64,000 nt of DNA from Firmicutes bacterium UBA2116. GTDB lineage: Bacteria; Bacillota; Clostridia; Tissierellales; Sedimentibacteraceae. The stretch lies in assembly GCA_002331025.1 (NCBI GenBank), contig DCYG01000022.1, forward strand, positions 138,660 to 202,659, written 5' to 3'. The notes beneath the pieces were generated by a model that saw only the letters and a list, made by a program, of their open reading frames with translations, ran no database searches and had not been told where the DNA came from. A program made the translations under genes and the position numbers. This document shows positions 7,753-16,916 of this stretch, piece by piece. The stretch's first letter is position 1. Every line of letters starts with the position of its first letter.

Positions 7753-9846
7753 ATGGAAGAACGAATTTTTAAATATATGCTTGCCGGCAGAGAGCTTACG
7801 GTTACAACAGGTAAAATTGCAGAGCTTACTAACGGAAGCTGCTTAGTAAGGTATGGCGATACCGTAATCATGGCAAATGTAACCGCATCTAAAGAACCGA
7901 GGCAAGGAATAGATTTTTTCCCATTGAGTGTAGATTTTGAGGAGAAGCTTTACTCTGTAGGGAAAATACCCGGAGGCTTCATAAAAAGAGAAGGAAGACC
8001 CGGTGAAAAGGCAATACTTACATCAAGGCTGATAGACAGACCACTCAGACCATTGTTCCCGAAAGGATTCAGAAATGACGTGTCGGTAATTGTGACCGTA
8101 TTGTCTGTAGATCAGGATTGTTCTCCTGAAATAGCAGGAATGATAGGATCATCCATAGCATTATCCATATCCGATATACCATTTGAAGGACCAACGGGAG
8201 CCGTAAACTTAGGGCTTATAAACAACGAATTTGTAGTAAATCCAAACAGTAAGGAAAGAGAAATAACAGACCTTAATTTAACGGTATCAGGTACAAAAGA
8301 AGCAATAATGATGGTTGAAGCAGGAGCCAATGAAATTACCGAAGAAAAAATGCTTGAGGCAATTTTGTTCGCTCATGAAGAAATAAAGAAGATTTGTAAC
8401 TTTATTGAAGAAATAAGAGCGCAGGTTGGTAAAGAAAAATCAGATTTTGTTAAGTTTGCATGTGATGAAACCATAGAACAGGAAATCAGACAATATGCAA
8501 CACCTATAATCAACGAAGCAATCATCGAGGAAGATAAGCTTACAAGGCAAGAAAAAATTGATAACTTCAAGGCAACAGCTAAAGAAATATTTTTAGAAAA
8601 ATACCCTGAAAACGGATCAGACATAGAAGATGCTCTGTACTCAATAATAAAAGAAAAAGTAAGAGAGAACATTCTCTTAAGAGGCATCAGACCTGACAAC
8701 AGAACAATTGACGAAATAAGAAAAATAACATGTGAGGTTGGAATGCTTCCGAGAACTCACGGTTCTGCAATATTTACAAGAGGTCAGACACAGGTACTTA
8801 CAGTTGCTACACTTGGTGTATCCAGTGATGAGCAGACTTTAGACGGAATATCCGAAGAAACCTCTAAAAGATATATGCACCATTACAATTTCCCTTCATA
8901 CTCAGTTGGAGAAACCAGACCATCAAGAGGTCCGGGAAGAAGAGAAATCGGTCACGGAGCATTGGCTGAAAGAGCATTGGAACCTGTTCTGCCGCCTGAA
9001 GAAGTATTTCCCTACACAATAAGATTAGTTTCCGAAGTATTGAGTTCTAACGGTTCAACATCTCAGGCGTCAGTATGCGGAAGTACCTTGTCATTAATGG
9101 ACGCAGGTGTTCCTATTAAAGCACCGGTAGCAGGAGTTGCTATGGGCTTAATGAAGGAAGGCGACAACGTAGTTGTTTTAACCGATATACAAGGTATGGA
9201 AGACTTCCTTGGGGACATGGACTTTAAGGTTGCAGGTACACAAGAAGGTATAACGGCTATTCAGATGGACATCAAGGTTCATGGAATAGACAGAAATGTT
9301 CTTACAAACGCTTTAAAAAAAGCACATGCCGGAAGAATGTTTATACTTGACAAGATGCTTCAATGCATAGATAAGCCGAGAGAAGAAGTGAGCAAGTACG
9401 CACCTAAAATTATTTCAATGACTATTAAGCCTGATAAAATCAGAGATGTAATCGGTGCAGGCGGAAAGGTTATCAACAAAATCATTGAAGAAACAGGAGT
9501 TAAAATTGATATCGATGATGACGGTTCAGTTTTAATAGCTGCTGAAAATGTTGAAAATGCATACAAAGCTAAAAAAATAATTGAAAACATTGTTAAAGAA
9601 ATAGAAGTTGGCGAAATATTACTTGGTAAGGTTGTAAGAATAGCTGCTTTCGGAGCATTTGTAGAGCTTACAGATAACAAGGACGGACTACTCCACATTT
9701 CTCAAATCTCTGACAAGAGAGTTGCAAAGGTAGAGGATGTATTGAACTTAGGAGATGAAATCCTTGTAAAAGTAATTGAAATTGACCAACAAGGCAAAAT
9801 CAAGCTTTCAAGAAAAGAAGCTCTCAAGGAAACAGAAAACAAATAA
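7753..9846 (+). CDS. pnp: Polyribonucleotide nucleotidyltransferase (PNPase)
   Basis: 3'-5' phosphorolytic exoribonuclease of the mRNA decay machinery. The 697-residue protein has two RNase PH domains separated by a helical domain, then KH (IRDVIGAGGKVINKII) and S1 (GKVVRIAAFGAFVELTDNKDG) domains. Motifs include GRPGEKAILTSRLIDRPLRP in the first core and FPSYSVGETRPSRGPGRREI in the second. ATG 7753 is chosen because AAAGGAGGT lies just upstream; an earlier in-frame ATG at 7720 lies inside repeat copy 2. Confidence 0.98.
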   Translation: MEERIFKYMLAGRELTVTTGKIAELTNGSCLVRYGDTVIMANVTASKEPRQGIDFFPLSVDFEEKLYSVGKIPGGFIKREGRPGEKAILTSRLIDRPLRPLFPKGFRNDVSVIVTVLSVDQDCSPEIAGMIGSSIALSISDIPFEGPTGAVNLGLINNEFVVNPNSKEREITDLNLTVSGTKEAIMMVEAGANEITEEKMLEAILFAHEEIKKICNFIEEIRAQVGKEKSDFVKFACDETIEQEIRQYATPIINEAIIEEDKLTRQEKIDNFKATAKEIFLEKYPENGSDIEDALYSIIKEKVRENILLRGIRPDNRTIDEIRKITCEVGMLPRTHGSAIFTRGQTQVLTVATLGVSSDEQTLDGISEETSKRYMHHYNFPSYSVGETRPSRGPGRREIGHGALAERALEPVLPPEEVFPYTIRLVSEVLSSNGSTSQASVCGSTLSLMDAGVPIKAPVAGVAMGLMKEGDNVVVLTDIQGMEDFLGDMDFKVAGTQEGITAIQMDIKVHGIDRNVLTNALKKAHAGRMFILDKMLQCIDKPREEVSKYAPKIISMTIKPDKIRDVIGAGGKVINKIIEETGVKIDIDDDGSVLIAAENVENAYKAKKIIENIVKEIEVGEILLGKVVRIAAFGAFVELTDNKDGLLHISQISDKRVAKVEDVLNLGDEILVKVIEIDQQGKIKLSRKEALKETENK

Positions 9847-9878
9847 GAAACAGAAAATAAATAATAACAGCAAGAAAG

Positions 9879-9908
9879 ATAGCAAATAAAATTGCTATTT
9901 TTTTATTT
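9879..9908 (+). terminator. Intrinsic terminator of pnp
   Basis: ATAGCAA (9879-9885), six-base loop, TTGCTAT (9892-9898), followed by TTTTTTTATTTTA. Confidence 0.85.
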
Positions 9909-9910
9909 TA

Positions 9911-9960
9911 CTTACAGCATAAGCGACTGACACCAAATCAAAGATTTGGGTCATCTGCTT
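9911..9960 (+). repeat. Dispersed hairpin repeat, copy 3 (compensatory change)
   Basis: Same unit as at 7634 and 7686. The core here is CCAAATCAAAGATTTGG instead of CCAAATTAAAATTTGG. The T-to-C and A-to-G changes fall on paired positions and keep the stem, which is direct evidence that the folded form is conserved. Confidence 0.85.
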
Positions 9961-10024
9961 TCAAATTTTAACTGCAATCAGAACAAAAATATAGAAGTAC
10001 ATTCTTAAAATTTATAAATTTCTG

Positions 10025-10064
10025 TTGACAGAAACATCATATAATGTATATAATGGATATATAC
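10025..10064 (+). promoter_or_regulatory. Promoter and palindromic operator of the GntR/ABC operon
   Basis: TTGACA (10025-10030), 18-base spacer, TATAAT (10049-10054). The -10 is embedded in the inverted repeat GTATATA-N5-TATATAC (10046-10064), the expected type of site for a YtrA-family GntR repressor, suggesting autoregulation. Confidence 0.75.
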
Positions 10065-10083
10065 AATAATGCGAGGTTATCCT

Positions 10084-10458
10084 ATGAATATTATAATAAG
10101 TAATTCAAGCGGTCAACCAATTTATGAGCAAATAGTTTCTCAGATAAAATCACTTATCATATCAGGTGAATTGAATGAGGGTGATGCCTTGCCATCAATG
10201 AGAATATTGGCGAAGGAACTCAGAATCAGTGTAATTACAACAAAACGTGCATATGAAGAACTTGAAAGAGAGGGATTCATAGTATCTTTTACGGGAAAGG
10301 GAAGCTTTGTTGCGGGTAAAAATATTGATTTAATCAGAGAACAGCAGCTTAAAGAAATAGAGAATTACATGCAGGAAATTATTATATTGGCAAATAATTG
10401 TGGAATAGGACTGGATGAATTGACAGAGATGATGAATTTGATTTATGAAGGAGAATGA
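10084..10458 (+). CDS. GntR-family (YtrA subfamily) transcriptional regulator
   Basis: 124-residue DNA-binding protein. The N-terminal winged helix-turn-helix (PIYEQIVSQIKSLIISGEL, then DALPSMRILAKELRIS and AYEELEREGF) is typical GntR. The C-terminal part is only ~45 residues, which is characteristic of the YtrA subfamily that controls ABC transporters. ATG 10084 has GCGAGG upstream. It overlaps the first codons of the ABC ATPase gene and sits directly behind a palindromic operator. Confidence 0.88.
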   Translation: MNIIISNSSGQPIYEQIVSQIKSLIISGELNEGDALPSMRILAKELRISVITTKRAYEELEREGFIVSFTGKGSFVAGKNIDLIREQQLKEIENYMQEIIILANNCGIGLDELTEMMNLIYEGE

Positions 10459-10460
10459 TT

Positions 10461-11309
10461 ATGGAATATGCGCTGCAGTTAATAAATGTAACAAAACAAT
10501 ATAAAGATTTCAAGTTAGACAATATTAATATTAAACTGCCACAGGGCTGTATAATGGGCTTTGTAGGAGAAAACGGAGCCGGGAAAAGTACAACTATTAA
10601 ACTTATATTAGATTTAATAAACCGTGATAGAGGTCAAATAACTGTGTTGGGGAAGGACAATAAAATTGACTTTAATTCAATTAAAGAAAATATTGGTGTC
10701 GTAATGGATGAATCAAGCTTTCCTGATAATTTAAATTCAAGAGAAATTAATAAATTTATGAAAAGAATTTATAAAACATGGGATGAGGATAAATTTTTTA
10801 AATTACTTAAGCAATTTTCAATTGCCGAAGATAAAAGCATAAAGGATTATTCAAGAGGAATGAAAATGAAGTTTTCTATAGCGGTTTCATTGTCTCATGA
10901 TTCTAAAATATTGATAATGGATGAAGCTACCAGCGGATTAGATCCAATAGTAAGAGAAGAAATTTTGGATATTTTTCTGGAATTTATACAGGAAGAATCC
11001 AATTCCATATTTATTTCATCTCATATTATCAGTGATTTAGAAAAAATCTGTGATTATATAACATTTATTCATAAGGGTAAAATTGTATTTTCAGAGCCTA
11101 AAGATGAATTATTAGAGAAATACGGCATATTAAAATGTTCAGAAAAGGAATTAGAAAAAATAGAGGTTTCTGCTGTTAAAGGGATAAGAAAAAACAAATT
11201 CGGAGTTGAGGCATTAATATGCAAGAACAAAGTTAGAGGAAACCACGTTATAGATAAAGCTAATATTGAAGATATAATGTTATTTCATGTAAAGGAGCAG
11301 GTTTTATGA
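10461..11309 (+). CDS. ABC transporter ATP-binding protein
   Basis: 282-residue ATPase of an ABC-2-type exporter. Walker A GENGAGKST, a signature motif diverged to YSRGMKMK, Walker B ILIMDEATSGLDP and the H-loop SSHI are visible, followed by a ~75-residue C-terminal extension. Start 10461 is eight bases from GGAG; ATG 10455 is too close. It lies between its regulator and the permease gene, overlapping the latter in an ATGA. The substrate cannot be told; YtrA-type systems often respond to cell-wall-active antibiotics. Confidence 0.9.
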   Translation: MEYALQLINVTKQYKDFKLDNINIKLPQGCIMGFVGENGAGKSTTIKLILDLINRDRGQITVLGKDNKIDFNSIKENIGVVMDESSFPDNLNSREINKFMKRIYKTWDEDKFFKLLKQFSIAEDKSIKDYSRGMKMKFSIAVSLSHDSKILIMDEATSGLDPIVREEILDIFLEFIQEESNSIFISSHIISDLEKICDYITFIHKGKIVFSEPKDELLEKYGILKCSEKELEKIEVSAVKGIRKNKFGVEALICKNKVRGNHVIDKANIEDIMLFHVKEQVL

Positions 11310-11917
11310 TAGGTCTTATTATTAAAGATTTAATAAATTTAAAAAAGCTTTCAAAAATATATTTATTAATATTATTATTTTACTTTATAGTAAGTATGGC
11401 AGGCGGAAATCAGGATATGTTTGGTGGAATGATAGTTATGCTTGCTGTTATGATCCCTATAACTGCATTGTCATACGACGAAAAAAATAAATGGAATAGA
11501 TATGCTTTGACGATGCCCCTGATGAGAGGCACAATAGTTCTGAGCAAGTACATTTTAGGCTTGATATTTCTAATTGCAGCTTTTACTTTAGCATTTATAA
11601 CTAACATTATATTTACCGAAATTATTTTATATGAAAATCTTATGATTAATTTGACAACTTTTTCGGTTGGTATCATAATGATATCTTTTATCCTGCCGAT
11701 AATTTTAAAATTCGGTGTTGAAAAAGGACGTATACTCATGATGATAGTAATTTTTACACCGGTAGCCATTATAGTAATGCTGCCTAAATTAGGAATTCCG
11801 GCACCTGAGCAAGAAACAATAGAAATGTTTTTAAAATATCTGCCCATAGCAGCTATAATAACATATGTATTATCAATTTTAGTATCAGTGTCAATCTATA
11901 AGAAAAAAGAGTTTTAG
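11306..11917 (+). CDS. ABC-2-type transporter permease
   Basis: 203-residue integral membrane protein with about six hydrophobic segments. The first cytoplasmic loop has the ALSYDEKNKWNRYALTMPL motif common to ABC-2 permeases encoded beside YtrA-type regulators. It begins at an ATG overlapping the ATPase stop, with AAAGGAG upstream, so it is co-translated with its partner ATPase. Confidence 0.85.
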   Translation: MIGLIIKDLINLKKLSKIYLLILLFYFIVSMAGGNQDMFGGMIVMLAVMIPITALSYDEKNKWNRYALTMPLMRGTIVLSKYILGLIFLIAAFTLAFITNIIFTEIILYENLMINLTTFSVGIIMISFILPIILKFGVEKGRILMMIVIFTPVAIIVMLPKLGIPAPEQETIEMFLKYLPIAAIITYVLSILVSVSIYKKKEF

Positions 11918-12033
11918 TAATTAGTTTAATTAAATTGTTTTATATAATTTGAACCATAAACAAAATACCTTTATTGCATATAATACTATTAAATGTTTTT
12001 TAATTAGATTATTCCTAAGAAAGGGTATTTTAT

Positions 12034-12540
12034 ATGATTAATAATATGTATCAACGACAATTATTCGATTATTATATGAATCAATGCAATAACTTATATT
12101 ATCCGAAAAACATAAATTCAAGCCAATTTAATATGTTAGAAAGCACAAACAATACTGGGTTTATAAGATTAAATATTGTAAATCAAAGGGGTGAACCCCC
12201 TGTTACTAACGCTACAATAACAATATATGTTACTGATGGCATAGAACGTGATATTCCGGTCATGCATATAATTACAACTATAAACCCAATTAGAATAGAA
12301 TTGCCTATGGCCTATGAATTAGGAACTCAAATTGCAGGACCTGAATATAACTTTTCTACCTATAATATAAGGGTAGATGCTTTTGGGTACTTTGCCAATA
12401 TTGTATATAATATTCGCTTATTCCCCAATACAACAACTGATTTTGATATAGTGATGATTCCGATTACACCAATTGAGAGGACTCCTGTTTTAGAAGAAAG
12501 AATAGATATACCTCCCCATCCAAGAGATGTGGTATTATAA
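12034..12540 (+). CDS. Unknown protein with a carboxypeptidase-regulatory-like beta domain
   Basis: 168 residues, no signal peptide or membrane segment. Residues ~45-150 read as a beta-sandwich (FIRLNIVNQRGEPPVTNATI, then NIRVDAFGYFANI), similar in pattern to CarboxypepD_reg/SleC-prepeptide-like domains. The ends are Asn/Tyr-rich and Pro-rich. A spore or surface role would fit but is only inference. An AAAGGG ribosome site lies eight bases before the ATG. Upstream AAAATACC (11962-11969) can pair with GGTATTTT over this site. Confidence 0.6.
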   Translation: MINNMYQRQLFDYYMNQCNNLYYPKNINSSQFNMLESTNNTGFIRLNIVNQRGEPPVTNATITIYVTDGIERDIPVMHIITTINPIRIELPMAYELGTQIAGPEYNFSTYNIRVDAFGYFANIVYNIRLFPNTTTDFDIVMIPITPIERTPVLEERIDIPPHPRDVVL

Positions 12541-12604
12541 AAACACATGGGGGATGGCTCTCACCGTACCAATAATTAAAACTGTTCTCTCCGGATTGCT
12601 AAAA

Positions 12605-12651
12605 ATAACCCTATACATGAATAATGCTCACATATTCGTGTATAGGGTTAT
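12605..12651. terminator. Long symmetrical hairpin (possible bidirectional terminator)
   Basis: 19-base arms ATAACCCTATACATGAATA and TATTCGTGTATAGGGTTAT (one G-U pair) around a nine-base loop. The plus-strand side lacks a good U-run; the minus-strand side is followed by TTTTT. Confidence 0.55.
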
Positions 12652-12719
12652 ATAAATTTGTACTAATGAAAAATTTCTATCAATCCAGCTTATTCCATAG
12701 TATAATGATAGTATGAAGT

Positions 12720-12746
12720 CGGATGTGCCCTGCGATTTTTTGAATA
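12720..12746 (+). pseudogene. 3'-end remnant of a VOC/glyoxalase-like gene
   Basis: Nine codons reading GCALRFFE-stop. This matches the last codons (GYALRFFE-stop) of the VOC gene ending at 36010, with shared DNA CTGCGATTTTTTGAATAG. Everything upstream has been lost. Confidence 0.6.
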
Positions 12747-12809
12747 GTGTCAATGAGTTTGAGTTATAAGCATAATGCCTATTCTGGTTTTTATATAATG
12801 GAGGTTTAT

Positions 12810-13670
12810 ATGAAAGAGAAACAATCTTTAAATCCCGTAAAATCTATCTTGATTATTTATTTGATATGTTTTTTATTCAGAATAGTTGAATATATGGTTG
12901 TTCGCACGGATCAAAGTATTTTTGGAGAGGCATTCATACATAAGTTGATAGGAATCTTCGTACTCTTACTGGCAGTAAGGTATTTTTCTATCATGTGGTC
13001 GGAAGTAGGATTTACAAACAAATCGATGATAAAATATATCTTTTATGGTCTGAGCCTTGGGGTATCCGTATTTATAATCTCATACGCAGCCGAGTTTTTT
13101 ATGCAGTTGTCAAGAGGAAGGTCCCCATCAATGCAAATCTATGTCACAAGCTATGGGATTGACGGTAATCAGGGGAAGCAAACTGATCTATTGTTTTTCG
13201 TTTTTTGTATCGTCGGAAATATTATCAATGTTGTTATGGAAGAAGGTATTTTCAGAGGTTTATTCATTAAGCTGGCGCAAAAGAGGTATTCTTTTATAAA
13301 AGCAGTAATTTTATCTTCTGCACTTTTTGGCATATGGCATATTGCAGCTCCTGTACGCAGTATGTTGGACGGAGAAATGAGCACATCAGGAGCTGTTATG
13401 TATGCCCTGATGCTCGTTTTAACAACAGGGGTTACGGGAGCCAAATTCTGCTTACTCACCAAAATCACCGGATCTCTTTGGATGCCGATGGCAGACCATT
13501 TTTTCAATAATAGTATTGTTAATACTCTACACATCGTATCGCTTTCCGGTGCTGACGAATTACAAGTAATTCGTATTACAATTGCGCAAACGGTATCGTT
13601 TCTGATTGTCCTATTTATCTATTGGAAAAGTGGAGCACACAAAAAGTCCACATTTCGTGCATACACATAG
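12810..13670 (+). CDS. CPBP-family intramembrane glutamic endopeptidase
   Basis: 286-residue membrane protein with about eight hydrophobic segments. The CPBP (CAAX protease and bacteriocin-processing/immunity) motifs are present in order: EEGIFRG with the catalytic EExxxR, FGIWH, and ADHFFNN. Family members cleave prenylated proteins or peptides or protect against bacteriocins. ATG 12810 follows GGAGG by five bases. It is a stand-alone gene. Confidence 0.88.
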   Translation: MKEKQSLNPVKSILIIYLICFLFRIVEYMVVRTDQSIFGEAFIHKLIGIFVLLLAVRYFSIMWSEVGFTNKSMIKYIFYGLSLGVSVFIISYAAEFFMQLSRGRSPSMQIYVTSYGIDGNQGKQTDLLFFVFCIVGNIINVVMEEGIFRGLFIKLAQKRYSFIKAVILSSALFGIWHIAAPVRSMLDGEMSTSGAVMYALMLVLTTGVTGAKFCLLTKITGSLWMPMADHFFNNSIVNTLHIVSLSGADELQVIRITIAQTVSFLIVLFIYWKSGAHKKSTFRAYT

Positions 13671-13700
13671 AGGACTACCGGATTTTCGATTGTTTCTTGG

Positions 13701-13892
13701 GTGTTTGCACTATTACTGATACATAAGCCGTCTAATATTGCAATACAAAAATTATTGGCAATATATAAACCTATTAGTGACAAGGAAGAATTGAATAATG
13801 CGGGAAGGTTTATAGGTACGACAGAACGAATAAGGAACTCTTTTAAGTACGCTTGTGGTAATAGTTGTTTCATTTGTGTTATAATTAGTTAG
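13701..13892 (+). pseudogene. Probable remnant of a small membrane-protein gene
   Basis: A frame without a credible start reads VFALLLIHKPSNIAIQKLLA, then EELNNAGRFIGTTERI. The NAGRFIG.xERI pattern resembles the cytoplasmic end of a multi-spanning membrane protein family, but the membrane segment expected after it is lost. No ribosome site. It fills the 270-base gap after the CPBP gene. Confidence 0.3.
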
Positions 13893-13943
13893 GAAAATAG
13901 GAATTTGTAGTGTAAATTACTTAGATAATAGAAAGGATAAAAC

Positions 13944-14387
13944 ATGGACAAAGCTAAGCTTACCAAATCACTTGAAGTTATGAATGAACGATTCGGACAT
14001 GATACACTCATTTCACTCGCTACTACTGACGGTAATATTCCTGCTGTACGCATTATAAACAGTTACTATGAAAATGGGGCATTTTATACAATCACGCATG
14101 CACTCTCCAATAAGATTAAGCAGATAGAAGTAAATTCTACAGTTGCAATATGCGGTGAATGGTTTACTGCTCATGGTGTTGGTGAAAACATAGGATATAT
14201 TTGTGATGATTCAAACACAGAAATTGCCACGAAACTGAGAAAAGTATTTTCAGCATGGTATTACAATGGCCATACAGATGAAAATAACCCTAATACAATT
14301 ATTCTACGTATCAGATTGACAGACGCAGTTCTTTTTAGTCACGGCACAAGGTATGATATTGATTTCAAAGAAGTTCTTAATTATTGA
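13944..14387 (+). CDS. Pyridoxamine 5'-phosphate oxidase-like flavin-binding protein
   Basis: 147-residue split-barrel protein of the PPOX superfamily, cytoplasmic, probably binding FMN or a related cofactor. Typical features are the N-terminal HDTLISLATTDGNIPAVRII strand, SNKIKQIEVNSTVAIC, and EWFTAHGVGENIG. It is a paralogue of the gene at 49002 (shared EWF..xGxGENxG). An AGAAAGGA ribosome site precedes the ATG. Substrate unknown. Confidence 0.82.
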   Translation: MDKAKLTKSLEVMNERFGHDTLISLATTDGNIPAVRIINSYYENGAFYTITHALSNKIKQIEVNSTVAICGEWFTAHGVGENIGYICDDSNTEIATKLRKVFSAWYYNGHTDENNPNTIILRIRLTDAVLFSHGTRYDIDFKEVLNY

Positions 14388-14477
14388 CCACCTAAGTTAC
14401 AAAATCATCAGGATTCATTGAAAAATATATAAACGAGATTTCTTGTGCCAATAAACAAACGGGGGATTTCAGCCCGG

Positions 14478-15043
14478 ATGGAAGCTTTCATACGAGAGAA
14501 CGAATTTAAAAATGTAAGCAAAATAATTGCTATTATTACATGTGGATGATATTTGTGCGGAGCGGATGATTCGTTAGAAAAGTTGTTTTTAGAAAAGGGC
14601 TTCCTAAACCTACCGTCTATTCGCTCGTTATGGTCACAAACTATTCGATATTACATGATATACCTAAGCTGAAAATTCAGAAAAAGAAGCTGCTTCATGC
14701 TGCAAAGGAGCTTGATAGAATCCTGAAAGGAGAAAAAAGACCTTATCGAAGCAATAGATTCATACGAAGAATAACACCTAAGATACATGAAGAATATGAA
14801 AAAAAACGAACAACATCACCATTTAATGTAAATGACTCTTGTATAAGCTGTGGGATATGCGTTAAAAACTGTCCAGTGAATGCAATGGAGATGGGAGAAA
14901 TAAAACCATCATGGGTGATGCCAAAATGTGATAATTGCTTGCATTGCCTGCATCATTGCCCGGTTGATGCAATCAATTATGGAGATTCCACGCAGAATCG
15001 ACTTAGATACACATATGAATCATGCTTTAAGGAAAGTACATAA
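14478..15043 (+). pseudogene. Decayed EFR1-type flavodoxin-ferredoxin gene; ferredoxin half still open
   Basis: Residues after 14630 form a two-cluster ferredoxin (CISCGICVKNCPVNAM and CDNCLHCLHHCPVDAI, both CxxCxxCxxxCP). The preceding sequence continues a flavodoxin-like domain in other frames: 14478 onward reads MEAFIRENEF..IIAIITCG, then a TGA, CGADDSLEKLF, and after a frameshift RKGLPKPTVYSLVMVTNYS. Intact EFR1 proteins join both parts in ~260 residues. The 137-residue ferredoxin part could still be translated from ATG 14630, but no good ribosome site is seen. Confidence 0.72.
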
Positions 15044-15096
15044 TATATTTTACGGTATAATCGTATTAAAAGAAAAGAAAGAGAGGATTTAATAGA

Positions 15097-15543
15097 ATGT
15101 TTCGCTATGTACATACGAATATTATTGCTAAGGATGCAAAAAAGCTGATTGATTTTTATAAGACAGTGTTTCGCTGCAAAAGTATTAATGAAACGCGCGA
15201 TCTGCGCGGAGAATGGTTAGACAGACTCACAGCTCTTAATGAAGCACATATCACGGGGGAGCATCTTGTATTGCCCGGATATGAAGAGCACTATCCAACT
15301 CTTGAAATATTTTCATATGACATGCTGGAAATATCTATAAATCCGCTGATTAACCGTCCGGGTATTGCACATATGGCATTTGAAGTTGATGATGTAGAAG
15401 AAACTTTAGCTGAAATCATTAAGGCAGGTGGAAGCACTGTCGGTGAGTTGGTTTCTGCATCTTATCCAAATGGGAAAGAAGCAGTATTTGTTTATGCACG
15501 AGACCCAGAGGGTAATATTCTTGAACTCCAAAGCTGGAGATAA
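15097..15543 (+). CDS. VOC-family (glyoxalase/dioxygenase-like) protein
   Basis: 148 residues with two beta-alpha-beta-beta-beta modules. Metal-ligand-type positions are H6 (YVHTNI), an E in the LEIFSYD segment, H in GIAHMAFEVDD and E in GNILELQSW at the C-terminus. VOC members include glyoxalase I, dioxygenases and fosfomycin or bleomycin resistance proteins; which one applies cannot be read from sequence. AGAGAGGA precedes the ATG. Confidence 0.85.
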   Translation: MFRYVHTNIIAKDAKKLIDFYKTVFRCKSINETRDLRGEWLDRLTALNEAHITGEHLVLPGYEEHYPTLEIFSYDMLEISINPLINRPGIAHMAFEVDDVEETLAEIIKAGGSTVGELVSASYPNGKEAVFVYARDPEGNILELQSWR

Positions 15544-15593
15544 ATATGGATTGGCTTAACGAAGTACAAAATAGATTTAAATGAATGACACAA

Positions 15594-15628
15594 ATATTGC
15601 GGAGATATAAAATAAGAACAGAAAATAA
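15594..15628 (+). repeat. Duplicated 5' end of the aadK-like gene
   Basis: ATTGCGGAGATATAAAAT and the following AGAACAGAAAA copy the ribosome site and first codons of the adenylyltransferase gene at 19089, but the ATG has become ATA. It is a non-functional stub left by duplication. Confidence 0.6.
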
Positions 15629-15661
15629 CACTAGTTATAACGCTATAACGGAGGATATCAG

Positions 15662-16504
15662 ATGGCTCCAAAATTAATAATTGTAGAAGGATTACCGGGA
15701 TCGGGAAAATCAACAACTGCGAAACAGATCTTTGATATTCTTAATTCTAAAGGAATTGATGCTGAACTTTATACAGAAGGAAACCTTAATCATCCGGCAG
15801 ATTTTGATGGAGTAGCATACTTTGATAGTGAGAAATTTAAAATTTTTGAGAAAATTTATCCGGAAAGCGATGATATACTGAATAAAATTAAAATTAAACA
15901 TCTTACCGGATATTTGATTCCATATAGAAAAGCAGTTGAGGAGCAGCAAATAAAATTTGAAAATAAGCTATTTAATGATATTATCAAAAATGATATTTAT
16001 GAATTGCCGATAGAACTTCATATAAAATTAATACTAAACAGATGGAATAATTTTGCAACAAGCTATGTAAAGAATAATAAAGTTATTATTTTTGAAAGTT
16101 GTTTTATACAAAACCCAATAACAGTTAGTATGATTAAAAATAATTGTTCCAAAGATATAACTATAAGTTACATAAACAATTTAGCAAATATAATTATACC
16201 ATTAGAACCAATATTAATATATGTAGAACAAAACTCTATCAGGGAATCTTTTATGAAAGCTGTGTCCGAGAGGAAAAAAGAATGGATTGATGGATTCATA
16301 GATTATTATACAAATCAAGGATATGGATTATATAATAACTTAAAGGGGATAGAAGGAATAATAGAAATTCTTAAAGCAAGAAATATTTTTGAAAAAGAGA
16401 TTTATGATTCGATTAATTTAGCCAAATACAAAATTGATAATTCTAAATTTGATCTCGAGTTGCTTAAGGAAAGAATAACCCCAATTATAGATAGAAACTT
16501 TTAA
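15662..16504 (+). CDS. P-loop NTPase, probable small-molecule kinase
   Basis: 280 residues with an N-terminal Walker A (IIVEGLPGSGKSTTAKQI). The rest resembles nucleotide/small-molecule kinases: a FESCFIQNP Walker-B-like strand and a regulatory-looking lid region with RKKEWIDGFIDYY. The substrate is unknown. CGGAGG lies upstream of the ATG. The last ~70 codons are present again, internally deleted, at 20936-21069. Confidence 0.7.
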   Translation: MAPKLIIVEGLPGSGKSTTAKQIFDILNSKGIDAELYTEGNLNHPADFDGVAYFDSEKFKIFEKIYPESDDILNKIKIKHLTGYLIPYRKAVEEQQIKFENKLFNDIIKNDIYELPIELHIKLILNRWNNFATSYVKNNKVIIFESCFIQNPITVSMIKNNCSKDITISYINNLANIIIPLEPILIYVEQNSIRESFMKAVSERKKEWIDGFIDYYTNQGYGLYNNLKGIEGIIEILKARNIFEKEIYDSINLAKYKIDNSKFDLELLKERITPIIDRNF

Positions 16505-16606
16505 CACATAGGCAATGGTGAGAATCATATAAGGCTTATAGAAAAATAGGAATTTGCCTTTGGTTAAAATATTCATTAATTATAGAAAAAGATAGGAGTA
16601 ATCAAG

Positions 16607-16852
16607 ATGGATGACGATAATAGAACCAATCATAAAGACTTAAAAGAAAACATTGATAGGCCGGATGATGAAAGTACAGAGATAAATGGTACTAACGAAA
16701 CAAATTATACAGGTGTTTTTCTGACTATAGGTGCTGGGATAGGAGTTTCGTTTGGAATTTTATTCGATAATTTAGCCATCGGTATTTCCCTTGGCGCTGG
16801 ACTTGGTATAGTGATTGGTGCAGTTGTTGAATCTGCAAAAAAGAAAAAATAA
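16607..16852 (+). CDS. Small glycine-zipper membrane protein (paralogue 1)
   Basis: 81 residues: a charged N-terminal half, then two glycine-rich hydrophobic segments (VFLTIGAGIGVSFGILFDN and LAIGISLGAGLGIVIGAVVE) and a KKKK tail. Two other genes in the window (26204, 62775) end in the same two-helix module with a D/N-rich turn. Function unknown; glycine-zipper hairpins often oligomerise in membranes. AGGAG precedes the ATG. Confidence 0.65.
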   Translation: MDDDNRTNHKDLKENIDRPDDESTEINGTNETNYTGVFLTIGAGIGVSFGILFDNLAIGISLGAGLGIVIGAVVESAKKKK

Positions 16853-16916
16853 GAACCATGAATCAATAATAAATACAGCAATAGTTGGTAAATTCCAATT
16901 TGAACGGAGGGATTGC

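Noticed and set aside
11410..11847. 145-codon open frame opposite the ABC permease
   Set aside because: Mirror of a membrane-protein gene; no start context and no recognisable product.
11962..12031. AAAATACC/GGTATTTT pairing over the ribosome site of the gene at 12034
   Set aside because: Eight AT-rich pairs with a 54-base loop are too weak to claim regulation; mentioned only in the gene entry.
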